Shown here: one piece after another, positions 1 to 6,064 of the stretch
How positions within the stretch are numbered: position 1 is the stretch's first letter
Layout: every line of letters starts with the position of its first letter
Origin: Candidatus Bipolaricaulota bacterium
GTDB lineage: Bacteria; Bipolaricaulota; Bipolaricaulia; RBG-16-55-9; DRXL01
Length of the DNA: 7,509 nucleotides
Assembly: GCA_023512665.1 (NCBI GenBank)
Contig: JAILZC010000035.1
Span: 1-7,509, forward strand
Direction of reading: 5' to 3'
Translations under genes and position numbers: made by a program
Notes under the pieces: model-generated
What the model was told of the DNA's origin: nothing
The model's input: only the letters and a program-made list of their open reading frames with translations
Databases searched by the model: none

Positions 1-484
1 CTTTGGGTATAACTTCTTCGTGCATAACACCCAGCTCATCCAAGCCGTCGCGATTGACCCGCGCCGCGATCTGATCAACGCGCCTGCCGATGTGCTCGCA
101 GAGATCAACAAGCGCCGTGAGGCCAATAAGAAGCCCCCGCTCAAGAACGGCGGCGGTGAGTGCAAGGGCATCCTGCCCACTGTAGATACGATCTTGGGAT
201 TCATCTATCAGCCGCTGAGCCGCCCGCTCTTCATCTATGTCAACAAGAAGAGCGGCGAGCGCCCCGCTGTTGACGAGTTCATCAACTTCTATCTCGATGA
301 GTCCCGCCTGGGCAATCAGGAGTTTATGCTCAACAAAGCGGGGTATCTGCCGGTGCCGCGCGAGGTGCGCGAGGAGGCTCGCACCTGTTGGAAGAAGCGC
401 ACCACCAGCACGGCCTTCGGTGGGAATTACTCTGGGTTGTCCTTGTCTGACATTCGCAAGAAATACGGCGAACACTGCAAGTAA
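1..484 (+). CDS. pstS: PstS, phosphate-binding protein of the Pst ABC transporter (3' part only)
   Basis: This is the C-terminal 160 residues of the extracytoplasmic phosphate-binding protein that delivers phosphate to the PstCA permease. The gene starts outside the window; the first complete codon is at position 2 and the stop is TAA at 482-484. The family is recognisable from the stretch AVAIDP, the hallmark run YQPLSRPLFIYVNKKS followed by P-A-V-x-EFINFYL, and the closing AGYLPVP block, all typical of the second lobe of PstS/SphX proteins. The N-terminus is missing, so a signal peptide or lipobox and the first phosphate-binding residues cannot be judged. The tail after LPVP (about 45 residues, ending KYGEHCK) is longer than in many PstS proteins and I do not recognise it. 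The gene precedes pstC by 135 bp, a gap holding a stem-loop and a promoter. Confidence 0.93.
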   Translation, partial: FGYNFFVHNTQLIQAVAIDPRRDLINAPADVLAEINKRREANKKPPLKNGGGECKGILPTVDTILGFIYQPLSRPLFIYVNKKSGERPAVDEFINFYLDESRLGNQEFMLNKAGYLPVPREVREEARTCWKKRTTSTAFGGNYSGLSLSDIRKKYGEHCK

Positions 485-497
485 ACCAACCCCTCCA

Positions 498-538
498 GCC
501 GAGCCTCCCAGGGAGACCCCGACCCTGGGAGGCTCGGC
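498..538 (+). terminator. Strong stem-loop between pstS and pstC
   Basis: GCCGAGCCTCCCAGGG at 498-513 pairs perfectly with CCCTGGGAGGCTCGGC at 523-538, giving a 16-bp GC-rich stem with a 9-nt loop. It begins 13 bp after the pstS stop. It is not followed by a T-tract, since the next bases are C-rich, so it is not a textbook intrinsic terminator. It may stop part of the transcription, or protect the 3' end of pstS mRNA so that the binding protein is made in excess over the permease. The perfect pairing is seen directly; the function is inferred. Confidence 0.55.
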
Positions 539-554
539 CCCCCTCCCTGCTCAT

Positions 555-584
555 TTGACGGTACCTGGGCCCTAGTGCTATAAT
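555..584 (+). promoter_or_regulatory. Sigma70-type promoter for pstC and downstream genes
   Basis: TTGACG (555-560) and a perfect TATAAT (579-584) are separated by 18 bp. The TGC just before the -10 box also makes an extended -10 element. Transcription would start near 591, leaving a leader of about 29 nt before the pstC ATG at 620. It lies directly downstream of the stem-loop after pstS, so pstCAB-phoU-nuclease-arsC could be transcribed independently of pstS. I see no convincing tandem Pho-box repeats around it. With a near-consensus -35 it looks capable of activator-independent expression. Confidence 0.72.
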
Positions 585-619
585 ATTGTGGGGAAAACTA
601 TATAGAAGCGATCAGCACC

Positions 620-1546
620 ATGAAACCAGCGAGAACGACTCAGCCCGCCCTGCACGCTCCCCCAGGACGATATCTCAAAGAGCGCTTCATCCAAGGAGTG
701 CTCTTCGCTTGCGCGTTCTTGGCCGTCGTCGTCACGGCAGTCACCATCTGGATCTTTGTGTCAGGCTCAGGGATCTTCTTCACTCAAGTCTCTCTCGGGG
801 AGTTCTTAGGGGGCACGCGCTGGGCGCCTGTGGACACCTCAACACCCTCCTATGGCGCTCTGCCCTTGATCGCGGGCACGCTGATTATCACCGGGATCGC
901 GCTGCTTGTGGCTGTGCCCATTGGGCTGTTCAGCGCCATCTACCTGAGCGAATTCGCTCCCGAGCGCGTACGCAAGGTCGCCAAGCCTATCCTCGAGATT
1001 CTCGCTGGGATTCCCACGGTCGTCTATGGGTATTTTGCGCTGCTCTTCGTGACGCCGCTGCTGCGCTCGGTGCTCCCTGAGATTCAGTTTTGGAACGCGC
1101 TCAGCGCGGGCATTGTGCTTGGGATTGCGATCATCCCCTTAGTTTCCTCTCTCAGCGAAGATATTATCTACGCGGTACCGCGCGAGCTGCGCGAGGGAGC
1201 TTATGCTCTCGGCGCGACGAAGTTCGAGACGATCCGCTCGGTCGTGCTGCCCGCGGCTCTGTCGGGGATCGCCGCGGCAATTATCTTAGCGATGTCGCGG
1301 GCCATCGGCGAGACGATGATTGTCGCAATCGCGGCCGGGCGGGTCCCCGCCTGGCCCCCGGATCTCCTCAAACCCCTGGAAACGCTCACCGTGCACATCG
1401 TCAACGTGGCTACGGGAGATGCTGAAGCCGGGGCGTTCATCTGGGCGACGATCTTCGCTATTGGGGCGTTACTGTTTGTGATCACGCTGCTCTTGAATGT
1501 CTTGAGCTACTGGATCGTGCGGCGCTTCCGGGAGCAATACGAATGA
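620..1546 (+). CDS. pstC: PstC, phosphate ABC transporter permease
   Basis: PstC is one of the two membrane subunits forming the phosphate channel in the cytoplasmic membrane. It is 308 residues, the usual length for the family. Hydrophobic segments lie near residues 25-47, 83-110, 127-147, 160-180, 213-240 and 275-298, giving the expected six helices. The cytoplasmic EAA loop that docks on PstB is at about 192-217, with core EGAYALGATKFETI, and is followed by the family run SRAIGETM (226-233). The N-terminal 20 residues are polar and proline-rich and should be cytoplasmic. The start is ATG 620; only a weak AGAAG (604-608) precedes it, so initiation may be modest. The stop overlaps the pstA start (ATGA), which implies translational coupling and equimolar permease subunits. 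Confidence 0.96.
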   Translation: MKPARTTQPALHAPPGRYLKERFIQGVLFACAFLAVVVTAVTIWIFVSGSGIFFTQVSLGEFLGGTRWAPVDTSTPSYGALPLIAGTLIITGIALLVAVPIGLFSAIYLSEFAPERVRKVAKPILEILAGIPTVVYGYFALLFVTPLLRSVLPEIQFWNALSAGIVLGIAIIPLVSSLSEDIIYAVPRELREGAYALGATKFETIRSVVLPAALSGIAAAIILAMSRAIGETMIVAIAAGRVPAWPPDLLKPLETLTVHIVNVATGDAEAGAFIWATIFAIGALLFVITLLLNVLSYWIVRRFREQYE

Positions 1547-2985
1547 GTGCGCAGACGCTGCCACACGAGAGACGCTTACTGACTTGGCGCAAGACCAAGA
1601 GCGCGTTCTTTGGCTCGCTCACCTTCAGCACGATCCTCATCAGCTTCGCCCTGTTAGTCGCTCTGATCGTCTACATTCTCATCAACGCGCGCCCGCTGAT
1701 GGCCATGCGCGCGGCCTCCCGCGCGGGCCTGGTGCTCTCCACGATGGTCATCCAATGGAACGCGAAAAATCTCCCCTACGTCATCGTGACCGACTTTGTC
1801 CCGGAGAGTGAAGCCGCGCGCGCTGGCGTCAGCGAGTTCGACGCGATCATTCACATCGGCTCTGAGACGGTCTATCGCTCAGCGCAGGTCTGGGAGGCCA
1901 TCGCGCGGCTTCCCCAAGAGACCCTGCCCATCGGCTGGATCTCCGGCGATCCCACAAAGATTTTTGGTGATCTTCTGCCCCAGATGGACCCCCAGACGGG
2001 CGCGCTGCGCGTCGCTATAGACTATCTTCCCGAAGAGAGCCTGGGCTTTCGTGCGGGGCTGCGCCCTGGGGATATTTTAGTGCAAATCGAAGATATTCCC
2101 GTGACGGGCTCGCGCCAAGCCTGGGAGGCTCTGATCGTCGCCGCGCAGAAAAAGCCCCAGCCGGGCCCGCTCGCCGTGCAGATCGAGCGCGATGGGGAAT
2201 TATTGACAATAGCCCTCGACGCCGAGCAGACAGCTCAAATTCCCATCACGCGCAGCTGGGCGAGCGCCATCTGGGATTTTCTCACGAGCTTCGACTCTAA
2301 CTCGCCCGAAAAAGCCGGGCTGGCCAGCGCCATCGTGGGGTCGTTCTATTTAGTGGGGCTGACGGCGCTCTTTGCCCTGCCCATCGGAGTTGGTGCGGCG
2401 ATCTATCTCGAAGAGTACGCCACCAAAAACCCGCTCACCGAGCTCATTCAGCTATTGATTGTCAATCTTACCGGCGTGCCCTCGGTGATCTACGGGATCA
2501 TTGGGCTGGAAATCCTCGCGCGCGCCCTCAAGATGGACCGCGTCCTCATCACCGGCGCCCTGACTATGACTCTGTTGATCTTGCCGATGGTGATCATCGC
2601 GGCTCGCGAAGCGTTGCGGACTATCCCCGACTCGATCCGTCAGGCGGCGTATGCCGTGGGCGCGACGCGCTGGCAGGTCGTGCGCTCGCACGTGCTGCCC
2701 TATGCTCTTCCAGGAATCTTGACGGGCTTAATTATCGCGCTCTCGCGGGCGATGGGCGAAGCCGCCCTGCTCATTCTCCTAGGGGCTTTTCAGTATCTGA
2801 CGTTCATCCCCGGGCTGCGCGATTACTTCACGGTCATCCCCATTCAGATCTTCACGTGGATCGGGGAAGCCAAAGACGGTTTTGCGAACATCGCCGCGGC
2901 GGCTATTGTCGTGCTCCTGGCAATCTTGCTCTTGTTGAACGGCCTGGCGATCTTCCTGCGCATCAGATTCCAGAGGAGGTGGTAA
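1543..2985 (+). CDS. pstA: PstA, phosphate ABC transporter permease carrying a tandem PDZ-like insert
   Basis: PstA is the second membrane subunit of the phosphate channel. The transporter core is clear: a first hydrophobic helix at 25-47, then from about residue 260 five more segments. These include GVPSVIYGIIGL (311-322), the EAA loop QAAYAVGATRWQVVRSHVLP (367-386) and SRAMGEAALLILLGA (401-415). The protein is 480 residues against roughly 280-300 for most relatives. The excess is residues about 55-235, inserted between helices 1 and 2, and contains two PDZ-like repeats (listed separately). With the N-terminus inside, this loop should face the periplasm or cell exterior, where PstS docks. 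A GGGAG (1530-1534) lies 8 bp before the ATG, which overlaps the pstC stop. Reading frame and codon use are continuous through the insert, so it is a genuine part of the protein and not an assembly artefact. The PstA identity is certain; the role of the insert is unknown. Confidence 0.95.
   Translation: MSAQTLPHERRLLTWRKTKSAFFGSLTFSTILISFALLVALIVYILINARPLMAMRAASRAGLVLSTMVIQWNAKNLPYVIVTDFVPESEAARAGVSEFDAIIHIGSETVYRSAQVWEAIARLPQETLPIGWISGDPTKIFGDLLPQMDPQTGALRVAIDYLPEESLGFRAGLRPGDILVQIEDIPVTGSRQAWEALIVAAQKKPQPGPLAVQIERDGELLTIALDAEQTAQIPITRSWASAIWDFLTSFDSNSPEKAGLASAIVGSFYLVGLTALFALPIGVGAAIYLEEYATKNPLTELIQLLIVNLTGVPSVIYGIIGLEILARALKMDRVLITGALTMTLLILPMVIIAAREALRTIPDSIRQAAYAVGATRWQVVRSHVLPYALPGILTGLIIALSRAMGEAALLILLGAFQYLTFIPGLRDYFTVIPIQIFTWIGEAKDGFANIAAAAIVVLLAILLLLNGLAIFLRIRFQRRW
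1723..2226 (+). other. Two tandem PDZ-like domains inside PstA
   Basis: PstA residues about 61-135 and 155-228 resemble each other and PDZ domains of the bacterial protease type (HtrA, RseP, CtpA). Repeat 2 has the classic carboxylate-loop and beta-strand pattern: YLPEESLGFRAGLRPGDILV, then QIEDIPV, an amphipathic helix, and a closing strand with ERDGELLTIAL. Repeat 1 matches more loosely: DFVPESEAARAGVSEFDAII, then HIGSETV and a helix QVWEAIARLP. Repeat 1 has FD where repeat 2 has the canonical GD, so its ligand groove may be altered. PDZ domains usually bind C-terminal tails or exposed strands of partner proteins. A partner here, such as PstS or a sensor kinase, is speculation. Confidence 0.82.
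2974..2979 (+). promoter_or_regulatory. Shine-Dalgarno of pstB inside the end of pstA
   Basis: AGGAGG lies within the last pstA codons, 9 bp upstream of the pstB ATG at 2989. It is the strongest ribosome site within the pst part of the operon. It fits efficient translation of the ATPase, which is needed as a dimer, and fixes the pstB start. Confidence 0.8.
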
Positions 2986-2988
2986 GCT

Positions 2989-3810
2989 ATGGGAAGAAGT
3001 ACTGTGACCCAGCCGCGCCTGGAGGCCCGGCTTTTGCAAGACGACTTCGCTCCCCAGGGAGAACCCATCTTGCAGACGCGCGCGCTCAGCCTCTGGTACG
3101 GTAAACAGCAAGCGTTGGACTCTGTGACGCTCGATATTCCCAAGAACAAGATCACGGCGATTATTGGGCCCTCCGGGTGTGGCAAGAGCACGCTCATTCG
3201 CTGCTTCAATCGCATGAACGATCTCGTCCCCGGGGTACGCATTGCTGGTGAGATCCTCTATCACCGGAAGAATATCTATGACCCTAACGTAGACCCCGTC
3301 GAGGTGCGCCGCAGAATCGGGATGGTCTTCCAAAAGCCCAACCCGTTCCCGAAATCTATCTACGAGAACGTGGCGTTTGGGCTGAGGATCAACGGCTTTC
3401 AGGGGAATCTCGCTGAGCACGTGGAGCGCGCGTTGCGCGCTGCCGCCCTGTGGGACGAGGTCAAAGATTATCTGCACACCAAGAGCGGCTACGATCTGTC
3501 GGGAGGCCAGCAACAGCGACTGTGCATCGCCCGCACGCTGGCCATCGAACCCGAAGTGATCCTGATGGACGAGCCGTGCTCCGCGCTCGACCCCATCGCG
3601 ACTGCCAAGATCGAAGACCTGATGCTCGAACTCAAAGAACATTACACCGTGGTGATTGTGACCCATAATATGCAGCAAGCAGCGCGCGTCTCGGACTTTA
3701 CGGCGTTTCTCTATCTGGGGCGCCTGATCGAGTACGGGCCCACGAAGAAGATCTTCGAGAACCCAGATAAAAAAGAGACCGAGGATTACATCACGGGGAA
3801 ATTTGGGTAA
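2989..3810 (+). CDS. pstB: PstB, phosphate ABC transporter ATP-binding protein
   Basis: PstB is the cytoplasmic ATPase that powers phosphate import through PstCA. It is 273 residues. All nucleotide-binding motifs are intact: an aromatic A-loop in SLWYGKQ (34-40), Walker [10 protein letters not shown] (60-68), Q-loop with Q115 in [21 protein letters not shown] signature LSGGQQQR (170-177), Walker B ILMDEP (191-196), D-loop SALDP (198-202) and switch histidine H226 in VTHNMQQA. The [13 protein letters not shown] and [12 protein letters not shown] stretches are specific to PstB within ABC ATPases. The first 27 residues are an extra N-terminal tail ahead of the domain, a common and variable feature. 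The gene starts 3 bp after the pstA stop, and phoU follows after 13 bp. Confidence 0.97.
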   Translation: MGRSTVTQPRLEARLLQDDFAPQGEPILQTRALSLWYGKQQALDSVTLDIPKNKITAIIGPSGCGKSTLIRCFNRMNDLVPGVRIAGEILYHRKNIYDPNVDPVEVRRRIGMVFQKPNPFPKSIYENVAFGLRINGFQGNLAEHVERALRAAALWDEVKDYLHTKSGYDLSGGQQQRLCIARTLAIEPEVILMDEPCSALDPIATAKIEDLMLELKEHYTVVIVTHNMQQAARVSDFTAFLYLGRLIEYGPTKKIFENPDKKETEDYITGKFG

Positions 3811-3823
3811 AATAGGGCTCATC

Positions 3824-4531
3824 ATGGTGCGCGAAAGTTATAAGCAACAGTTGGAGCGCCTGACCCAGTCGGTGCGCGAGATGGGCGAGAAAGTTTTAGA
3901 AGGGATTGATCTGGGCTTAAAAGCCCTACGCGAGCATGATCGCGCGCTCGCCGAGAGCCTCGATGCCTGGGACGACCAAGTGGACGAACTCAATCTGGCT
4001 ATCGAGAAAGAGTGCATGGATTTGCTGGCCCTGCAACAGCCCGTCGCCGTTGATCTCCGTGTGATCACCAGCGTCTTCAAGATTATTACGGACTTGGAGC
4101 GCGCGGCGGATCTCGCCGTCAACGTCGGGCAATACGGCATGGACGTAGGGGTCTTCGTGCTCCTCCCCAAGGAAGAACTAACAGCCCTTGGGGAATTCGG
4201 GCGCGAGATGCTGCGCGACGCCGTGGACGCCTTCGTCACCAAAGACACCGCGCGTGCCCACGAGATTATCCGACGCGACGAGCAGATGGACGAGCGGTGC
4301 TGGCACCTGCGCCGCAAGGTGTTGGCAAAACTCCTCGAGCTGGCCCGCGAAGCGCACTCCCCCCAGGAAGCCAAGGAGTTCGTGGACGACGTCATCCCCG
4401 TCTTATGGTCCATTCGGGACTTGGAGCGCGTGGGCGATCACGCCGTGAATATCTCCGAGCGCACGATCTATATGGTCACGGGGCGCAAGGAGCGCACCAA
4501 GCACAAACTGCCGGAGGTCGGCCCATCATGA
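3824..4531 (+). CDS. phoU: PhoU, phosphate signalling and uptake regulator
   Basis: PhoU is a cytoplasmic, peripheral helical protein. In characterised bacteria it links the Pst transporter to the PhoR/PhoB two-component system and prevents excess phosphate uptake. The 235-residue product has the two-fold repeat of three-helix bundles. Each half carries the metal-binding E-x3-D motif: DLERAADLAVN (90-100; E92, D96) and DLERVGDHAVN (199-209; E201, D205). The start MVRESYKQQLERL at ATG 3824 matches the usual PhoU N-terminus; AGGG at 3814-3817 lies 6 bp upstream. An in-frame TTG at 3803 would add seven residues and overlap pstB, and looks less likely. The last codon overlaps the nuclease start by ATGA. 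No phoR or phoB is present in the window. Confidence 0.95.
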   Translation: MVRESYKQQLERLTQSVREMGEKVLEGIDLGLKALREHDRALAESLDAWDDQVDELNLAIEKECMDLLALQQPVAVDLRVITSVFKIITDLERAADLAVNVGQYGMDVGVFVLLPKEELTALGEFGREMLRDAVDAFVTKDTARAHEIIRRDEQMDERCWHLRRKVLAKLLELAREAHSPQEAKEFVDDVIPVLWSIRDLERVGDHAVNISERTIYMVTGRKERTKHKLPEVGPS

Positions 4532-5334
4532 CCATCGCTTACGAATCTCAGCGATCGTCGGCGGGCATAGCGCGGTGGGTGAGCGCCGCCGACGGCGATA
4601 CCCTGCAGATCGCCCTGACGATCCGCCTCGTGGGCATTGACGCCCCGGAGATACACTATCCGGGCACGCAGAAGCCCAGCGCCTTCGACAGGAAATTAGA
4701 AAGTCTTCTTGCGACCCATCGGCGCGCCTTCAAGACCAAAGGATTCCGAGAGTATCTGGCGCCAAAGCTCGCCGAACGCCCCGGGACGCGCCAGCTCCAC
4801 TGGGGCGAGCGCGCCCGCACGGCGTTGGAAGACCTCGCCGAAACTCGGCTGCGCCACCGCGCCGGAGGTCAGGTCCGCTACAGGAACCTCGCGCTCACCG
4901 TGGGCGAGCAGATGTTCGATCAGTACCGGCGGCTCTTGGCCTACGTCGCCCCCGAAGAGAGGAACCCCGACAGGAGACTGACGCTCAACCTGCTGCTGAT
5001 ACAGGAGGGCTGGGCTGTCAATTATATTATCTATCCCAATCTTCCCAAGCCCGACGATTGGGAGCGGCTCCAGAGGGCGGTGCGAGGAGCCCGCCGGCAG
5101 AAGCAGGGCTTCTGGAAGGACGAGCGGGTGCTGCTCGGCTACGAGTATCGTTTCTGTGTAGACACTCTTTTGGGCAAGCGAGCGGGGCCGGACAAATACT
5201 GCGTGGACGTCACCACGGGAGAGCTCCACGCGCCACATGAGTATTATCTCATTGAGCCGGAAAACCGGCTCTTCATTCTTAAAGAGCACCTGCGAGAGGC
5301 AAAGAGAATGCTCCGGGGGCTGAAGGCACGATGA
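4528..5334 (+). CDS. Staphylococcal-nuclease-like (SNase/thermonuclease) protein with a C-terminal extension
   Basis: This is a 268-residue protein of the SNase-like fold, whose members cut DNA or RNA in a Ca2+-dependent way. The active site can be followed: DGDT (22-25) with metal ligand D24, IRLVGIDAPE (32-41) with R33, D38 and E41 corresponding to R35, D40 and E43 of staphylococcal nuclease, and QYRRLLAYV (132-140) with R135 at the R87 position. LNLLLIQEGWA (153-163) and ARRQKQGFWK (188-197) complete the fold. Two features are unusual: about 50 residues between GIDAPE and GERAR (93-97), longer than in the reference enzyme, and a tail of about 70 residues (199-268) with two cysteines (C210, C225) that I do not recognise. 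No signal peptide is visible, so secretion is not supported. ATG 4528 overlaps the phoU stop, with GGAGG (4513-4517) 10 bp upstream. An in-frame upstream extension into phoU is an overlap artefact. Phosphate scavenging is a guess from context. Confidence 0.85.
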   Translation: MTIAYESQRSSAGIARWVSAADGDTLQIALTIRLVGIDAPEIHYPGTQKPSAFDRKLESLLATHRRAFKTKGFREYLAPKLAERPGTRQLHWGERARTALEDLAETRLRHRAGGQVRYRNLALTVGEQMFDQYRRLLAYVAPEERNPDRRLTLNLLLIQEGWAVNYIIYPNLPKPDDWERLQRAVRGARRQKQGFWKDERVLLGYEYRFCVDTLLGKRAGPDKYCVDVTTGELHAPHEYYLIEPENRLFILKEHLREAKRMLRGLKAR

Positions 5335-5750
5335 GCACATCGCGCACGAAAATTATTTTTATCTGCGTGGGGAACTCCTGTCGCAGCCAGATGGCTGAGG
5401 GCTTCGCCAAGCACTACGCGCGCCAAAAGAACTTAGACGTCGAGATTCACAGCGCGGGCACGCACCCCGCTGGCTACGTCCACCCTGATGCTATCACAGT
5501 GATGCGCGAGAAGGGCATAGATATCACAGATCAGTATTCCAAGGGCTTCGATCCAGAGTGGCTCGAAGAGTTCGATTATATTATCGCGATGGGCTGTCTC
5601 GATTCGCCCTTCTGTCCTGCGGGCTTTCGCGGTGTCACCGAAGACTGGGGGATTCCTGATCCCATCGGGCGGGGCCTAGAATTTTATAAAAAAGTTCGGG
5701 ATATGATCGAAGAGAGGGTGCTCCAGCTTCTGGACAAGCTCAGTTCATGA
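5331..5750 (+). CDS. arsC: ArsC, thioredoxin-coupled arsenate reductase (low-molecular-weight phosphatase fold)
   Basis: The 139-residue product reduces arsenate to arsenite in the cytoplasm, the first step of arsenic detoxification. The phosphate-binding P-loop CVGNSCRS places the nucleophile at C12 and the anion-binding arginine at R18. The general-acid loop WGIPDP gives D110. Two further cysteines, C89 and C95, in MGCLDSPFCPA stand where thioredoxin-coupled ArsC proteins carry their redox relay pair (C82/C89 in the Gram-positive enzymes). This favours arsenate reductase over a protein tyrosine phosphatase, which lacks them. The spacing of the pair is one residue shorter than in those enzymes. 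The start overlaps the nuclease stop (ATGA), and GAAGG (5322-5326) lies close upstream. Its place behind the phosphate importer makes sense because arsenate enters by the same route. No arsR, arsB or acr3 is in view. Confidence 0.88.
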   Translation: MSTSRTKIIFICVGNSCRSQMAEGFAKHYARQKNLDVEIHSAGTHPAGYVHPDAITVMREKGIDITDQYSKGFDPEWLEEFDYIIAMGCLDSPFCPAGFRGVTEDWGIPDPIGRGLEFYKKVRDMIEERVLQLLDKLSS

Positions 5751-5758
5751 ACGGATAC

Positions 5759-5787
5759 TTGAGCAACGGCGGCCCGTGTGCTAGACT
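5759..5787 (+). promoter_or_regulatory. Possible promoter for the hicBA-like pair
   Basis: TTGAGC (5759-5764) and TAGACT (5782-5787) are 17 bp apart, with TGC immediately before the -10 box as an extended element. The predicted start near 5794 leaves only about 13 nt before the ATG at 5807, so the ribosome site sits at the very 5' end. It lies just after the arsC stop, at the boundary between the pst operon and the toxin-antitoxin remnant. Both boxes are imperfect. Confidence 0.4.
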
Positions 5788-5796
5788 CCATGGGTC

Positions 5797-5802
5797 AGGA
5801 GG
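5797..5802 (+). promoter_or_regulatory. Shine-Dalgarno deciding the hicB start
   Basis: AGGAGG is 4 bp upstream of ATG 5807. It supports that start over the upstream in-frame ATG 5747, which would add 20 residues (MNGYLSNGG...) that do not resemble HicB and would overlap the end of arsC. Confidence 0.65.
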
Positions 5803-5806
5803 CTCT

Positions 5807-6064
5807 ATGAGTGAAGTGCTGATCCGTTTGCAGATTGAGGCTCTTCCTGAGGGTGTCTACCTTGCCACGAGCGAGGACCTGCCGGGGCTGTTGGCTCAAG
5901 GGCGCACTTTGGCTGAAACCATCGAGATTGCTCAAGACGTCGCGCGCAAGCTCATCGAATCCTATCACGAGCATGGCGATCCCTTGCCCCCAGCCCTCCG
6001 CAAGCAAGCGCCGAAACGCATTACGCTGCAGGTGCCTCTCGGTGTGGGCACATGGGACGACTAA
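5807..6064 (+). CDS. HicB-like antitoxin (short form)
   Basis: The 85-residue protein resembles the partial RNase H-like domain of HicB antitoxins. It has a first strand LIRLQIEALPEGVYLATS, the typical E/P-DLPGLLAQGRTLAE turn (23-37) and a long helix ETIEIAQDVARKLIESYHE (37-55), followed by the usual acidic/proline G-D-P-L-P segment. HicB proteins neutralise the HicA mRNA interferase by covering its active site. There is no C-terminal ribbon-helix-helix or helix-turn-helix domain, so this form probably cannot repress its own promoter. It overlaps the hicA-like gene by 13 bp, in the order antitoxin-toxin, the reverse of the classic hicAB. The family call rests on pattern recognition. Confidence 0.75.
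   Translation: MSEVLIRLQIEALPEGVYLATSEDLPGLLAQGRTLAETIEIAQDVARKLIESYHEHGDPLPPALRKQAPKRITLQVPLGVGTWDD

Noticed and set aside
586..1080. 164-codon plus-strand frame overlapping the start of pstC
   Set aside because: Arginine- and leucine-rich shadow frame of pstC with no family resemblance. pstC has clear membrane helices and motifs in its own frame.
3803..3823. TTG start for phoU, seven codons upstream
   Set aside because: It would overlap pstB and add residues not found in PhoU proteins. ATG 3824 gives the typical N-terminus.
2779..3825. A 348-codon open frame on the minus strand opposite pstB and the end of pstA
   Set aside because: It mirrors a fully conserved pstB with all ATPase motifs. 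GC-rich codon bias leaves the antisense frame open, and the translated product shows no recognisable domain.
4297..4527. In-frame upstream extension of the nuclease gene into phoU
   Set aside because: This stretch codes for conserved PhoU residues in another frame, and its translation is compositionally odd. ATG 4528 with the ATGA overlap and GGAGG upstream is the natural start.
5747..5806. Upstream ATG start for the hicB-like gene overlapping the arsC stop
   Set aside because: The extra 20 residues do not fit HicB, and AGGAGG lies just before ATG 5807. The ATGA overlap with arsC leaves this not fully excluded.
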